From CAVVIO01 sp963748095 (GTDB taxonomy: Bacteria; Bacteroidota; Bacteroidia; Bacteroidales; UBA10428): a stretch of DNA of 64,000 bases. Under the pieces are notes generated by a model. It saw only the letters and a program-made list of their open reading frames with translations, was not told the DNA's origin and did not search any database. The stretch covers positions 16,170 to 80,169 of the forward strand of contig CAVVIO010000045.1 in the NCBI GenBank assembly GCA_963748095.1, written 5' to 3'. Shown one piece after another: positions 50,491 to 59,942 of the stretch (position 1 is the stretch's first letter; the number at the start of each line of letters is the position of its first letter). A program made the translations under genes and the position numbers.

Positions 50491-51573
50491 TCAGGGCATT
50501 TTATACACGACTGAATTAATGTTCATACCTGCACCCACTGAAGCAAAAACAGCAATATTTCCAGTCAGCAATTGATGTCCGTCCATTTTGCCTCTAAGAA
50601 TAAGATTCAACATTGTTGGGATAGTTGCTACCGATGAATTTCCCAGTTTTGAAATGGTCATTGGCATTACCGCATTGGGAATCTTTGCTTCTTTAAAAAG
50701 CCGGAAGACTCTTTTTAATATGGCTTCATCCATTTTTGCATTGGCCTGATGAATCAGGATCTTTTTGATATTCATGATTTTGACCCCTGCTTTTTCCATA
50801 CTTTCCTTCACTACCTGGGGTACTGTATTAAGTCCGTATTCATAAATTTTCCTTCCGTTCATTTTTATAAATAAATCATTCCCTTTATATTCTGGATTGT
50901 TGGAGTGTCCCATCCAAAGGTCGTAAGCCCTGCCTAATGTATCAGTACGGGTTACATGTGATAGAATCCCGACAGGCTCTTTACTTTTTACGCCTTCCAA
51001 AATGGTAGCCCCGGCTCCGTCAGCATATATCATGCTGTCGCGATCGTGCGGATCGGTGAGTTTCGAAAGTGTGTCAGCGCCGATAACCATCACTCTTTTT
51101 GCATCACCTGATTTAATGTAGTAATCGGCCTGTATAATTCCCTGTAACCAACCCGGACAACCAAATGGGGTATCGTGACAAATGGTATAGGGATTTTTGA
51201 TTCCGAGTTTTTCTTTTACCCGGGAAGCCAAACTGGGAAGAAGATCTATCTGGTTATTTTCCCGTCGTACATCTCCGAAATTATGCGCAACAATTATATA
51301 ATCCAGGGATTCTTTATCAATTGTTGAATTTTCCAGGGCATCTTGTGCAGCTAAATAGGCTATGTCCGATGCTACCTGGTCGTCATTAACATATCTTCTT
51401 TCTTTGATATCGGTAATTTCCTCAAACTTCTTTATAATCTCTTCATTCGGCATTTCAATCTTTTTTCCCTGTGGATCATAAAACTGGTTATGTATGAAAT
51501 CTTCATTTTTAATCACTCTTTCCGGTATGTAACTTCCAGTACCTACAATAACCGAATATATCTTTTCTTCCAT
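50491..51573 (-). CDS. 3-oxoacyl-ACP synthase III-family (KAS III) protein
   Basis: 360-residue thiolase-fold condensing enzyme. The triad is Cys139 in TPFGCPGWLQG, His in ILIHQANAKMDEAI and Asn in SKLGNSSVATIP. It carries an extra stretch after the first helix (FYDPQGKKIEMPNEEIIKKF) compared with housekeeping FabH, and no acpP, fabD or fabG is beside it. This argues for a specialised start enzyme (for example of branched, aryl-polyene or beta-lactone-type products) instead of the main FabH. Role unknown. Confidence 0.87.
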   Translation of the reverse strand: MEEKIYSVIVGTGSYIPERVIKNEDFIHNQFYDPQGKKIEMPNEEIIKKFEEITDIKERRYVNDDQVASDIAYLAAQDALENSTIDKESLDYIIVAHNFGDVRRENNQIDLLPSLASRVKEKLGIKNPYTICHDTPFGCPGWLQGIIQADYYIKSGDAKRVMVIGADTLSKLTDPHDRDSMIYADGAGATILEGVKSKEPVGILSHVTRTDTLGRAYDLWMGHSNNPEYKGNDLFIKMNGRKIYEYGLNTVPQVVKESMEKAGVKIMNIKKILIHQANAKMDEAILKRVFRLFKEAKIPNAVMPMTISKLGNSSVATIPTMLNLILRGKMDGHQLLTGNIAVFASVGAGMNINSVVYKMP

Positions 51574-51751
51574 GCTTGGGTTGAATAAATTAAAATTAAC
51601 GTTTTAAAAGAAACGACGAAATTAATATATATTGGTTTAATAAACACTTTTTAATTTGCTTTTCTCTATGATTCTTTTTGATAATCCAGGTAAAGGATGC
51701 CAGAATTAATTAGGATTTTGTATGTTAAACAGAACGGTTGAGCCTGATAGA

Positions 51752-54283
51752 TTACTGATAAAAATACTTATTTATCTTTTCTAATAAATCACGAATATTA
51801 AGCGGTTTCGATAAATAATCATTGCATCCGGCTGCGATACATTTTTCTTCTTCACCGGCTAAGGCAAAAGAGGTTTGTGCTATAATAGGTATCCGGGGAT
51901 TGAATTTTCTGATTTCCCGTGTAGCTGAATATCCGTCCATATTTGGCATTTGTATATCCATTAAAACAAGATTTGCATTTTTTGTTTTGCAAAATTCGAT
52001 CACTTCGTTGCCATTTGTAGCCCTTACAATGTCAGCCCTGGTTTTGGATAGCATCGATTCAAGTACTTTGTAATTAAGATCTTCATCTTCTGCTATCACA
52101 ATTACTTTGCCATGCCAGTTATAGGTATTTTTTTCAATTTCTTCATTTCCCGAAAAAACATCAAGAGTAACTGTCAACGGTTTTTTAATTAGTTCTTCAA
52201 TGGGTAATGTAAAGTAAAAGACTGATCCTTTGTGTAACTCGGATTCCAGCCAGATTTTTCCACCCAGCATTTCAGCCAGATTTTTTGATATGGCTAATCC
52301 TAATCCGGTTCCGCCAAAACGCCTGTCAAGTTCATATTCTATTTGCGAGAAACGTTGAAAAATGTAAGCATGTTTTTCTTTGGCAATTCCAATACCTGTG
52401 TCTTTTACATAAAAAGTCAACTCATGATTGTTTTCTTTGAAACCAAATTCAATATAGCCTTCCTCGGTATATTTTAAAGCATTTTCTATTAAATTGGATA
52501 ATATCTGTTTAAACCTGATCGGATCAGTATGGGTGATATAATCGAATTTCATGTTTGACGGATTCACTCTTAATTCGATGTGTCCTTTTTTATTCTTTGC
52601 TTTTAGTTTTGAATATACATGATATAATTCGCTAAAAATTTGTGTAATATTTGTATAGCTTTTTTTAATCCGTAATTCCTTTGATTCGATTTTAGCGGTA
52701 TCGATTATATCATCTATCAAGTGCATGAGGCTGTCACCGGAAGAGATAATATAATTAACATATTCCATTCTTTTTGTATAGGAGAGTTTAGGTTCTCTCA
52801 GGAAATTGGAAAATGATATGATCGCATTCATTGGAGTTCTCAGTTCGTGCGACATATTTGCCAGAAATGCCGATTTTAACTTATCCGATTCTTCAGCTAC
52901 TTTTCTTTCCGATATCTCAATCTTCAATTCATTGGATTTTTGTTCAACCAGTTTTTCGAGATTTTTTTTATGCTCTTCGAGTTGTTTTTCTGCTCTTTTC
53001 TTCTGGTGGTATGCTATGTAAGTGATAATTGTGGCCATAAGAACCAAGATAAGCCCGAGAATAAGTCCCTGGTTCTGTGTTTTCTGACGAGTAATTTCGG
53101 CATTCGTTTTCGCTAATTTCGCTTCGTTTTGTTCTAATTGATATATAGATTCCAACTGCGCTACCTTTTCCTGTGTTTCTGCGGAGTGGATCGAATCGTT
53201 TTTTGATTTGAATATTTTATAATAATAAAGGGCATTTTTATAATCTCCTACTTCGGTCAGTAAATTAGAAAGCGCTTCGTAATTAGCCAGAATACTTTCC
53301 ATATGTCCCATTTTATCAGCCATATCAAGACTACGATGATAATAATCGAACGCCTGGTCATATTTCTTTAAATCGGCATAGGATGTGCCGATGTTGTGTA
53401 ATGCCCATACAATACCCAGTTTATAATTGATGTCTTTAAAAACGTCGTACGATTTTTTGTAATAGGACAGGGCTTCCCTATATTTCTTCAAATTCTGGTT
53501 GATAAGCCCGATGTTACTTAAAGAACTGCCGATTCCTTCCTTGTCGTCCAGTTCACGATACATTTGAAGCGATTCGTTAAAAAGCTTTAATGCTTTGGAA
53601 TAGTTTTTTTCTTTAAAACTGATAATTCCGATATTTTGAACCAAACCTGCAATGTTAATTTTTTCTTCCAGTTCACGGTTAATTTCCAGTGATTGCTGGT
53701 AGTATTTAAGTGCCAGGTTATAATTTCCCATGGCGTGATGTAATAATCCTATATTTTGATAAACATTTGCCAGGTTTTGCAGATCTTCTTTTTTCTGTTT
53801 ATCAGATTTGTTTTTGTTGTTCTTAACCTGATAAAATGGAATGGCTTTCAGGTAATTACTAAGAGATTCAGCATAATTTCCCAGGTAATAATTGTCCAAC
53901 CCTAAGGAATAGTATAAATCTCCCAGCTTTTCAATATCAGATGTTTTTTTATAATACTCTAAAGAATTCTTCAGATGCTGAACCGATTCATAATATTCAT
54001 TTAATTCAAGTTTGGCATCCCCCATTTTTTTCTCACAATAGGCTTTTGCTGGTCGATCGCCTAACCTGTTGGCTATCAGGCTGGCTTGTTTTGCATATTC
54101 AAAAGAAAGAATAGGAGAGTCAACCTGACAAAATTCGGCCATTTTTAACAAAATGTGCATGCTATCGTTATTGGATGCAGTAGTTAATCCCATTTTCAGG
54201 CTATCCAATTTCCCGGATGAAAAAGAATATAACCGCGGGAAAGTCAATAATAGCAAGGTGTATAGTACCAGATGTCTTTTCAT
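51752..54283 (-). CDS. Hybrid sensor histidine kinase with TPR sensor domain and receiver
   Basis: 843 residues. A signal peptide (about 1-20, ends RLYS) precedes about seven TPR units (residues about 110-350; motifs such as ALKYYQQSLEINREL). Then come one membrane helix (about 405-425), a coiled coil, HisKA with His479 in FLANMSHELRTP, HATPase_c (DTGIGI, GTGLGL) and a C-terminal receiver with Asp776 in VLMDIQMPNMDG and the conserved Lys in YLSKPL. There is no DNA-binding domain. Partner Hpt/response regulator not seen nearby. Confidence 0.94.
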   Translation of the reverse strand: MKRHLVLYTLLLLTFPRLYSFSSGKLDSLKMGLTTASNNDSMHILLKMAEFCQVDSPILSFEYAKQASLIANRLGDRPAKAYCEKKMGDAKLELNEYYESVQHLKNSLEYYKKTSDIEKLGDLYYSLGLDNYYLGNYAESLSNYLKAIPFYQVKNNKNKSDKQKKEDLQNLANVYQNIGLLHHAMGNYNLALKYYQQSLEINRELEEKINIAGLVQNIGIISFKEKNYSKALKLFNESLQMYRELDDKEGIGSSLSNIGLINQNLKKYREALSYYKKSYDVFKDINYKLGIVWALHNIGTSYADLKKYDQAFDYYHRSLDMADKMGHMESILANYEALSNLLTEVGDYKNALYYYKIFKSKNDSIHSAETQEKVAQLESIYQLEQNEAKLAKTNAEITRQKTQNQGLILGLILVLMATIITYIAYHQKKRAEKQLEEHKKNLEKLVEQKSNELKIEISERKVAEESDKLKSAFLANMSHELRTPMNAIISFSNFLREPKLSYTKRMEYVNYIISSGDSLMHLIDDIIDTAKIESKELRIKKSYTNITQIFSELYHVYSKLKAKNKKGHIELRVNPSNMKFDYITHTDPIRFKQILSNLIENALKYTEEGYIEFGFKENNHELTFYVKDTGIGIAKEKHAYIFQRFSQIEYELDRRFGGTGLGLAISKNLAEMLGGKIWLESELHKGSVFYFTLPIEELIKKPLTVTLDVFSGNEEIEKNTYNWHGKVIVIAEDEDLNYKVLESMLSKTRADIVRATNGNEVIEFCKTKNANLVLMDIQMPNMDGYSATREIRKFNPRIPIIAQTSFALAGEEEKCIAAGCNDYLSKPLNIRDLLEKINKYFYQ

Positions 54284-54446
54284 ACAGAGCCGAAGGTACT
54301 AAAATATTCAATATATGAATTAAATCATATCATCGTTTTATTAACAAGCAATTTACAATGTAATAAACAGGTTTTTCAATGAGTGGAAATGCATTTCTTA
54401 TGATGTCCCATTTTTTTCAAGAACAAAACAAGTTGTTGAATATCAA

Positions 54447-54482
54447 ATTCATGCGAGCAACAACAATGTTGCTCACATGAAT
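54447..54482. terminator. Strong hairpin between the hybrid kinase and the VIT-vWA-TonB gene
   Basis: ATTCATGCGAGCAACA (54447-54462) pairs with TGTTGCTCACATGAAT (54467-54482) with one mismatch and a 4-base loop. A T-rich run (GTTATTTTTTATT) follows on the plus strand. On the minus strand it would end the 54518-56884 gene, though there the T-run is poor. Terminator call is moderate. Confidence 0.6.
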
Positions 54483-54517
54483 GTTATTTTTTATTCCGAT
54501 AATTCCTTTTAATTATT

Positions 54518-56884
54518 TCAGGAAGTTGTAAATTTTACAGGAAGGATGTAGTTGGTTTTTACCGGCTTACCGTTCTGCATTCCCGGTTTCCATTTTGGCA
54601 ATAGTTTAATAACTCTAATCGCTTCCCGGTCGAGCAGAGGATCAAGCCCCCTTACGATTTTGATATCTTTTATTGAGCCGTCGGCATCGATCGTAAAACT
54701 GACAATCACCATTCCCGAAATTCCGGATTCTTTTAATTCTTCAGGGTATCTCAGGTTTTTCCTGATAAAGTTATTCAGAGCTTCTGTTCCACCTGGAAAT
54801 TCCGGGGATTTTTCAACTTTGATAAATACCTGCTCATCAGCTGCCACCTTATCTTCTTCGGCAAATTTAAACACGATCGTTTCATTTTCCGCTCCCGCTA
54901 AAGTTCTTTTCACTGTTGCCGGAGGAGTGGGAGATTGTTTTGTAAGCATACCGTTTGCGGCGTTGCCTACAGCCAGGTTACTTACGCCATCGGGCAGGGG
55001 CAGGGGTTGTTTTACAGTGGTGATATTTCCGTCTTTATTTCTGATCTCTGAATCAACTGCAATAAAGGAGGTATACTTTGTGAGTAAATTGTATTTAAGT
55101 CCCAGGGTTGTTACTTCACCGGCCAGATCCTTTTGTTGGTGGTAGCTGTCGGCATTGATATAATCATCGAGATACTGGATTTTTTGTCTGGCCCATAAAT
55201 ATTTAAGAGCAGCATTCGAAGCAGAAGGTTTAAAATCCTGAAGATTAAGGTTTTTTGTAAAAGTTTTCTCTCCGGTAATTCCAGTAATTTGAATATTTCC
55301 AGTTGGTGTGTTTTTATATTTTCCGATAACGATCACCGGTCTTTCGGCGAAAACATCCGGAAAAGATTCGGGTAAAACGTCGTAAGTCTCAAAATGATTA
55401 AAATTCACCTGAATATGAGTAAGAACAGGTGTGGAGACGTATTTGATAAACCGCGGCGCCAGCTTTTCTGCTTCTATCTGACTGGTGGCAACAAATGATT
55501 CTCCCTTACCCGCATGAGCAATTCCTTCAATCAGGTAACGGTTAACAGAGGAACCAATCCCAAAGGCAAAGAAATTAGCCTGCCCCAAATTTTTATGGAT
55601 ATAATCAAATGCTTCTTTTTCAATATTAACATATCCATCGGTAAGGATCACAAAAGACCGGGAAAAATTTTCATTACTTTGCAGGGCCATTGCTTTTTTC
55701 AATGCCGGCAGCAATTCGGTTCCTCCTCCACCATGTTGCTGTCCGATATAGTTGATAGCGTTCTTAATATTCTCAGATGTAGCTGTTACCGAATGTTCCT
55801 TGTATACATTGGAAGCTCCGGCAAACAGTACTAAGTTAAACCGGTCTGTAGGTTTTAGTTTAAGAAGTAATTCGTTCATTAGTTTCTTAGTGATATCAAG
55901 CGGAAAACCATACATCGAGCCTGATACATCCAGAATAAAAATATACTCTCTGGGTGGAATCTCGTTAATACTGATTGTTTTTGGAGGTTGTATCATAGCC
56001 AGGAAAAAATTCTCATCTTTTCCCGGGTATAATAAAATTCCCGATTCGATCCGGTCGCCTTTTAACCTGTATTGCAAAATAAAATCACGGTTACCTTCGA
56101 ATTTATCCGTGTTTTTAAGGGTAATAGATGCCGTTTGCGCGTCAGAATATTTAACATCAATCTGATGCGACGGGCTTCTGACATCGTGAAGGGGGAGTCC
56201 TGCTGAAATAGAAGCTTTCATATTAAAAGCATAATTAGGGGCTTCACCTTCTTTTAAGTAAGGATTGGCTACCCAGCCTTCATCAGGAGCGCTTTCTGCT
56301 GTCTGATTACTGTACCTGGGGCCGACCACCGTAGGATACACAAACTCATAGACACCGTTTTCGGGTATGAGTAGTTCGGTATAAGATAATTCTACCTCAA
56401 TAACATCGCCCGGAAGGATGTTGGCTACATTCATCTGAAATACATTCGGACGTTGCTGTTCCAGCAAGGTGGCCGTTTTTCCTTCACTTTTTGCCTGTTC
56501 GTACTGTTGGCGTGCTTTTTGCCGTTCCTGCACCACTGCAATAATTTCGCGCTCTCCGATCTTCATTTTCATATCGTGCACAGCAGCTCGTGTAGAGGCC
56601 GGAAATACATAAACAGCTTCCAGGGTATTTTTGCCTTCGTTTTTATATACCTGCCTGATAGTAACATTGGCAATAACACCGGCAATGTTTACCTCAGCCG
56701 AAGTGGATTTCAGCGGCAAACGATCGGTTTCAGGATTATCACTGTTTACAAAAAAATAGGGAGAAAGGGATTTGTCATTACTTTTATCTTGTGCACCTAT
56801 AGCTTGAAAGGTGAACGAAAATGCAAGGAGCAAAATTATTGCTCCTGCATTTCTTCGGGTATTTCTTAAAAAAGTTGTTTTCAT
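54518..56884 (-). CDS. VIT-vWA-TonB fusion protein
   Basis: 788 residues. A signal peptide/anchor (about 1-30) precedes a VIT domain (about 40-180: VRQVYKNEGKNTLEAVYVFP, GEREIIAVVQERQKARQQYE). A von Willebrand A domain has its MIDAS at Asp319 in FILDVSGSMYG, with later ILTDGYVN. The C-terminal 95 residues form a TonB_C domain (EFPGGTEALNNFIRKNLRYP to WKPGMQNGKPVKTNYILPVKF). In other bacteria VIT-vWA proteins are sortase targets; here a TonB C-terminus replaces the wall-sorting signal. It shares its TonB-type ending with two neighbours. Envelope location is inferred. Confidence 0.9.
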   Translation of the reverse strand: MKTTFLRNTRRNAGAIILLLAFSFTFQAIGAQDKSNDKSLSPYFFVNSDNPETDRLPLKSTSAEVNIAGVIANVTIRQVYKNEGKNTLEAVYVFPASTRAAVHDMKMKIGEREIIAVVQERQKARQQYEQAKSEGKTATLLEQQRPNVFQMNVANILPGDVIEVELSYTELLIPENGVYEFVYPTVVGPRYSNQTAESAPDEGWVANPYLKEGEAPNYAFNMKASISAGLPLHDVRSPSHQIDVKYSDAQTASITLKNTDKFEGNRDFILQYRLKGDRIESGILLYPGKDENFFLAMIQPPKTISINEIPPREYIFILDVSGSMYGFPLDITKKLMNELLLKLKPTDRFNLVLFAGASNVYKEHSVTATSENIKNAINYIGQQHGGGGTELLPALKKAMALQSNENFSRSFVILTDGYVNIEKEAFDYIHKNLGQANFFAFGIGSSVNRYLIEGIAHAGKGESFVATSQIEAEKLAPRFIKYVSTPVLTHIQVNFNHFETYDVLPESFPDVFAERPVIVIGKYKNTPTGNIQITGITGEKTFTKNLNLQDFKPSASNAALKYLWARQKIQYLDDYINADSYHQQKDLAGEVTTLGLKYNLLTKYTSFIAVDSEIRNKDGNITTVKQPLPLPDGVSNLAVGNAANGMLTKQSPTPPATVKRTLAGAENETIVFKFAEEDKVAADEQVFIKVEKSPEFPGGTEALNNFIRKNLRYPEELKESGISGMVIVSFTIDADGSIKDIKIVRGLDPLLDREAIRVIKLLPKWKPGMQNGKPVKTNYILPVKFTTS

Positions 56885-56913
56885 GATTTCAAATTTTATG
56901 GAGATTCAATGAT

Positions 56914-57587
56914 TTATTTCTGGAGTTTAAATATTACCGGCATGCTGAAAGCAACATTTACAGGTTTTCCCCTTTGCTTTCCGGGTGTCCATTGGGGAGA
57001 AGCTGCGATTTCCTGTACAACTGCATCATCCAGAATTTTATCAACTCCTCTTAATATGGTGACATTTGTTATATTCCCGCTCTTATTCACGACAAAATCG
57101 ACATATACAGGACCTTCCAAACCAAATTCAATAGCTTCCTGCGGGTATTTAATATGACTTTGTATATACCTATGGAAAGTATTCAGGTCACCTCCCATAA
57201 ATGTCGGCATGTCTTCTACCCTGCGAAAGGGAGTACGGTCTGATGAATCGATCGTCTCTTCTTTAAAATTCCATTCTACTAATTCACCTGGCCGTACGCT
57301 CCATATTAAAGTTCGGCACAAATTCTATTAACTCAGGATCATTGGGGATAATTTTAAATTCGGGCAAAACCGGTTTGGGAGGTAATTTTTCTTCCTGACC
57401 GAGATAGCGGTGCAGTTTCTTCAGGTATACTTTCACCCGTGAGAGGCAGGTCCATTGTTTCTTTGTGGTCCTCATTCGACCATTCAAAAGCAATTAAGGC
57501 CATGGAGAGGGACAGAACAAGTCCGACCTGTAAAAACAGCGGCCGTTTGTTCTCGAGATCTGCTTTTTTCGATTTTTTTAGTTCCAT
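56914..57587 (-). pseudogene. TonB-family energy transducer, frame broken at two places
   Basis: The ATG at 57587 opens a Bacteroidota TonB N-terminus (MELKKSKKADLENKRPLF) with one membrane helix (VGLVLSLSMALIAFEW). The frame then shifts by +1 somewhere between about 57400 and 57450, where KLPPKPVLPEFKIIP continues (proline-rich spacer), and again by +1 between about 57290 and 57320, after which GELVEWNFKEETID leads into a normal TonB_C domain (TFMGGDLNTFHRYI to WTPGKQRGKPVNVAFSMPVIF). Two single-base removals give 223 residues, normal for the family. Expected role is driving TonB-dependent outer-membrane uptake. Confidence 0.8.
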
Positions 57588-57831
57588 AATGGTTGTTTTT
57601 TGAATTTAGAAATTCGTTTTATTTGATAGATGCACCTTTGTTGGAAATTCCATAAAATTTGAAATCATTTTTTTTGTGTCATTTACTAAAGGTGTTGTTT
57701 ATCAGTAATATAAAAACAAACTTAATGCCACGATTTACCTAAAAAAGCCGGATTTCCCTGAAAAGTGAAAAAACTGAAAAATGGTCTGAAATTTGTATTA
57801 TTTACTATTTTATTAATATTAAATCCGGATA

Positions 57832-58428
57832 TTGGCATTTAATTATTTTCATAAAAAAAGCAAAAGCAACATTCAGAACCTGACTGATGAGGTTTTGGTG
57901 GAACTGTACATTCAGCAGGATAATCTGGATATATTTGCCATACTTTTCCAACGGTATACCCATTTGATTTACGGGGTTTGTTTAAAATATCTCAGGGACG
58001 AAGAGGAAAGTAAAGATGCTGTGATGCAATTATTTGAAGATGTAGCCGGAAAATTAAAAAAGCATGAGATTCAGCATTTTAAAAACTGGCTTTATTCGGT
58101 TACAAAAAATCATTGTCTGATGTTGCTCAGATCAAGAAAATCATATTTACATTTAAAAGAAAAAATAATTCGGGAAAATGTACCGGATTTTATGGAATTT
58201 GATGAAATATTGCATCTAAATGAAAACAGTTATTCAGCTGACGGGAAGCTGGAAAATGCATTGATAAGTCTGAAGGAAGAACATCGTATTTGCATCAGGC
58301 TGATGTATTATGAAAAGAAAAGCTACCGTGAAATAACTGAAATTACGGGGTATTCATTAAATGAGGTAAAAAGCTATATACAAAACGGTAAACGAAACCT
58401 TAAAAATTTTATGATTGGCAGGAGATGA
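57832..58428 (+). CDS. RNA polymerase sigma factor, ECF (sigma-70 family)
   Basis: 198 residues. Region 2 (about 20-90: EVLVELYIQQDNLDIFAILFQRYTHLIYGVCLKYLRDEEESKDAVMQLF, given in part) and region 4 (about 140-190: IRLMYYEKKSYREITEITGYSLNEVKSYIQ in part) are clear. Start is TTG at 57832, because an in-frame TAA lies at 57820-57822 and no ATG occurs between. The stop overlaps the ATG of the anti-sigma gene (58425), so both are coupled. Probably controls the nearby TonB genes, divergent across about 240 bases. Confidence 0.88.
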   Translation: MAFNYFHKKSKSNIQNLTDEVLVELYIQQDNLDIFAILFQRYTHLIYGVCLKYLRDEEESKDAVMQLFEDVAGKLKKHEIQHFKNWLYSVTKNHCLMLLRSRKSYLHLKEKIIRENVPDFMEFDEILHLNENSYSADGKLENALISLKEEHRICIRLMYYEKKSYREITEITGYSLNEVKSYIQNGKRNLKNFMIGRR

Positions 58429-59549
58429 AAAAATCAGGAAAAACAAATAAGCTTTTTTTACCGGATGGTTGTTTGACGGGTTATGCACTCGAACATTTTT
58501 TGGCTGGAGATTTGAATAAATCTAACAGACAACTTGTTGAGCAGCATCTTACAACATGCGAAATGTGTCGTGATGCCGTAGAAGGGTACCGTTCGGAACA
58601 TATTCATAAAATTCCGGATGATCTGAATGAGAAAATACAATCTAAAATAACCAACATCAATAATAACACAATAAACAAACCACTGATTCATCGGAAGATC
58701 ATACCTTATATTTCACTGGCGGCCTCCCTGATATTGCTTATCGGGTTGTTCTTTATGTTCAGGAAGATAACAGGCATGCATAACAAGATAATTGCCGAAC
58801 AGCAGGAAGAACAAGTGACAACATCATGCTGCAGAAAAGGTAGTGTTGCAGGAGAAAAAGATTACTGATTTAAAAAATGAAACTACACCTCCTGCGGTTT
58901 CTGGTCAAAAAATTTTCAAAAAGGAAAACAGTAATTCAGAATCGAAGAAACGCACGAAGCTCCTGCTGCACCGGTCAGAAAAATTGTTCCTGAACAACAG
59001 ATTGCATCCGAAACAATTCAGATGCAATCTGAAAAGGTATTAACTGATACTGAAACCGAAAGTAATGATAAGATAGTTGTTACAGCAAAAGTATCAGGAA
59101 ATGCAGCAGTTAAGCCTGCCATTATAAAAAAAGATAGGTCTGGTCAACAGGAGGAGATACAAAGGATGACTGGTAAGAATATGAGTTCAAGTCGGGAAGT
59201 ATTTAATGAAGAAGCTGCTGAGGAACCGGTATTTGTTCTAGTCGAAAACCCTCCTGTTTTTGAAGGAGGGGATCTGAGCAAATTTGCAACTTATATTCAG
59301 AAACATCTTAAATACCCTCCGGAAGCAGCTCAAGCCGGCCTCGAAGGAAAAATATTTGTCAGTTTCATAGTAGACAGTACCGGGAAAGTGACTGATATTA
59401 AAATCCTCAGGGGTATCGATTCCCTTCTCGATGAGGAAGCAATTCGCGTTATTTCACAATCACCAAAATGGAAACCCGGATTCCAAAGAGGTAAACCGGT
59501 GAATGTTCAATTTACGGTTCCCGTTAATTTTAAATTGGATAGAAAATAA
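58425..59549 (+). pseudogene. Zinc-finger anti-sigma factor fused to TonB C-terminal domain, frame broken at two regions
   Basis: Begins with a zf-HC2-type anti-sigma domain (HFLAGDLNKSNRQLVEQHLTTCEMCRDAVEG carries H-x3-C-x2-C, about residues 20-52, quoted in part here), then a membrane helix (IIPYISLAASLILLIGLFFMF). The frame shifts near 58827 (EEQVTTS then AAEKVVLQEKKITD) and again near 58938-58950 (continuing as EETHEAPAAPVRKIVPEQQ). The C-terminal half is a TonB_C domain (VFEGGDLSKFATYIQ to WKPGFQRGKPVNVQFTVPVNF). Repair gives about 373 residues. It overlaps the ECF sigma gene and is presumably its regulator, sensing or coupling to a periplasmic signal. Confidence 0.78.
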
Positions 59550-59568
59550 ATGGTATTCTGTAACCCCT

Positions 59569-59790
59569 TTAAAACTTATGCTTGCGGTGTTTATATTTCT
59601 TTGCCTTCACCTTATTTGTTTTTCTTTTTGCAGGTTCCTTGTATTTCGAATTCACAGGCAGGTCTGATTTCTGTGGCATCATCAGGTTTCTGCGTTGACT
59701 CATTTCTTTTGTTGAGTTGCATCCACTCAATGTAAAAAACGCTACAATAACGAATGTGCTAAAGAAATAGCTGAATGTTTTTACTTTCAT
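59569..59790 (-). CDS. Small basic lipoprotein
   Basis: 73 residues. A short signal peptide ends in the lipobox FFTLSGC (Cys about 24). The mature part is very basic (many Lys/Arg, ending KAKKYKHRKHKF). The middle segment NLMMPQKSDLPVNSKYK resembles small Bacteroidota lipoproteins of unknown function. It is convergent with the anti-sigma/TonB gene (19 bases between stops). Confidence 0.65.
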   Translation of the reverse strand: MKVKTFSYFFSTFVIVAFFTLSGCNSTKEMSQRRNLMMPQKSDLPVNSKYKEPAKRKTNKVKAKKYKHRKHKF

Positions 59791-59942
59791 ACTTAACTAG
59801 TGTTTTGTTCATTAATTAATTAAACGCTCGATACGTTATACGGATATTAGTGCGTAACGTTTATTTTTTGACCAGTAAATTTCCGCTCATGATTTTGTGT
59901 ATCCCACAGGAATTTCTTAAATTTATTTAAAAACCAGTAACC

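Noticed and set aside
51752..54283. Hybrid kinase as an HTCS-type transcription regulator
   Set aside because: It ends after the receiver; there is no AraC-type DNA-binding domain.
7080..59050. Genome-wide programmed +1 frameshifting as the cause of the broken genes
   Set aside because: The break sites share no common slippery sequence or stop context and several lie within a few hundred bases of one another; insertion-type sequence errors are simpler. Kept only as an alternative.
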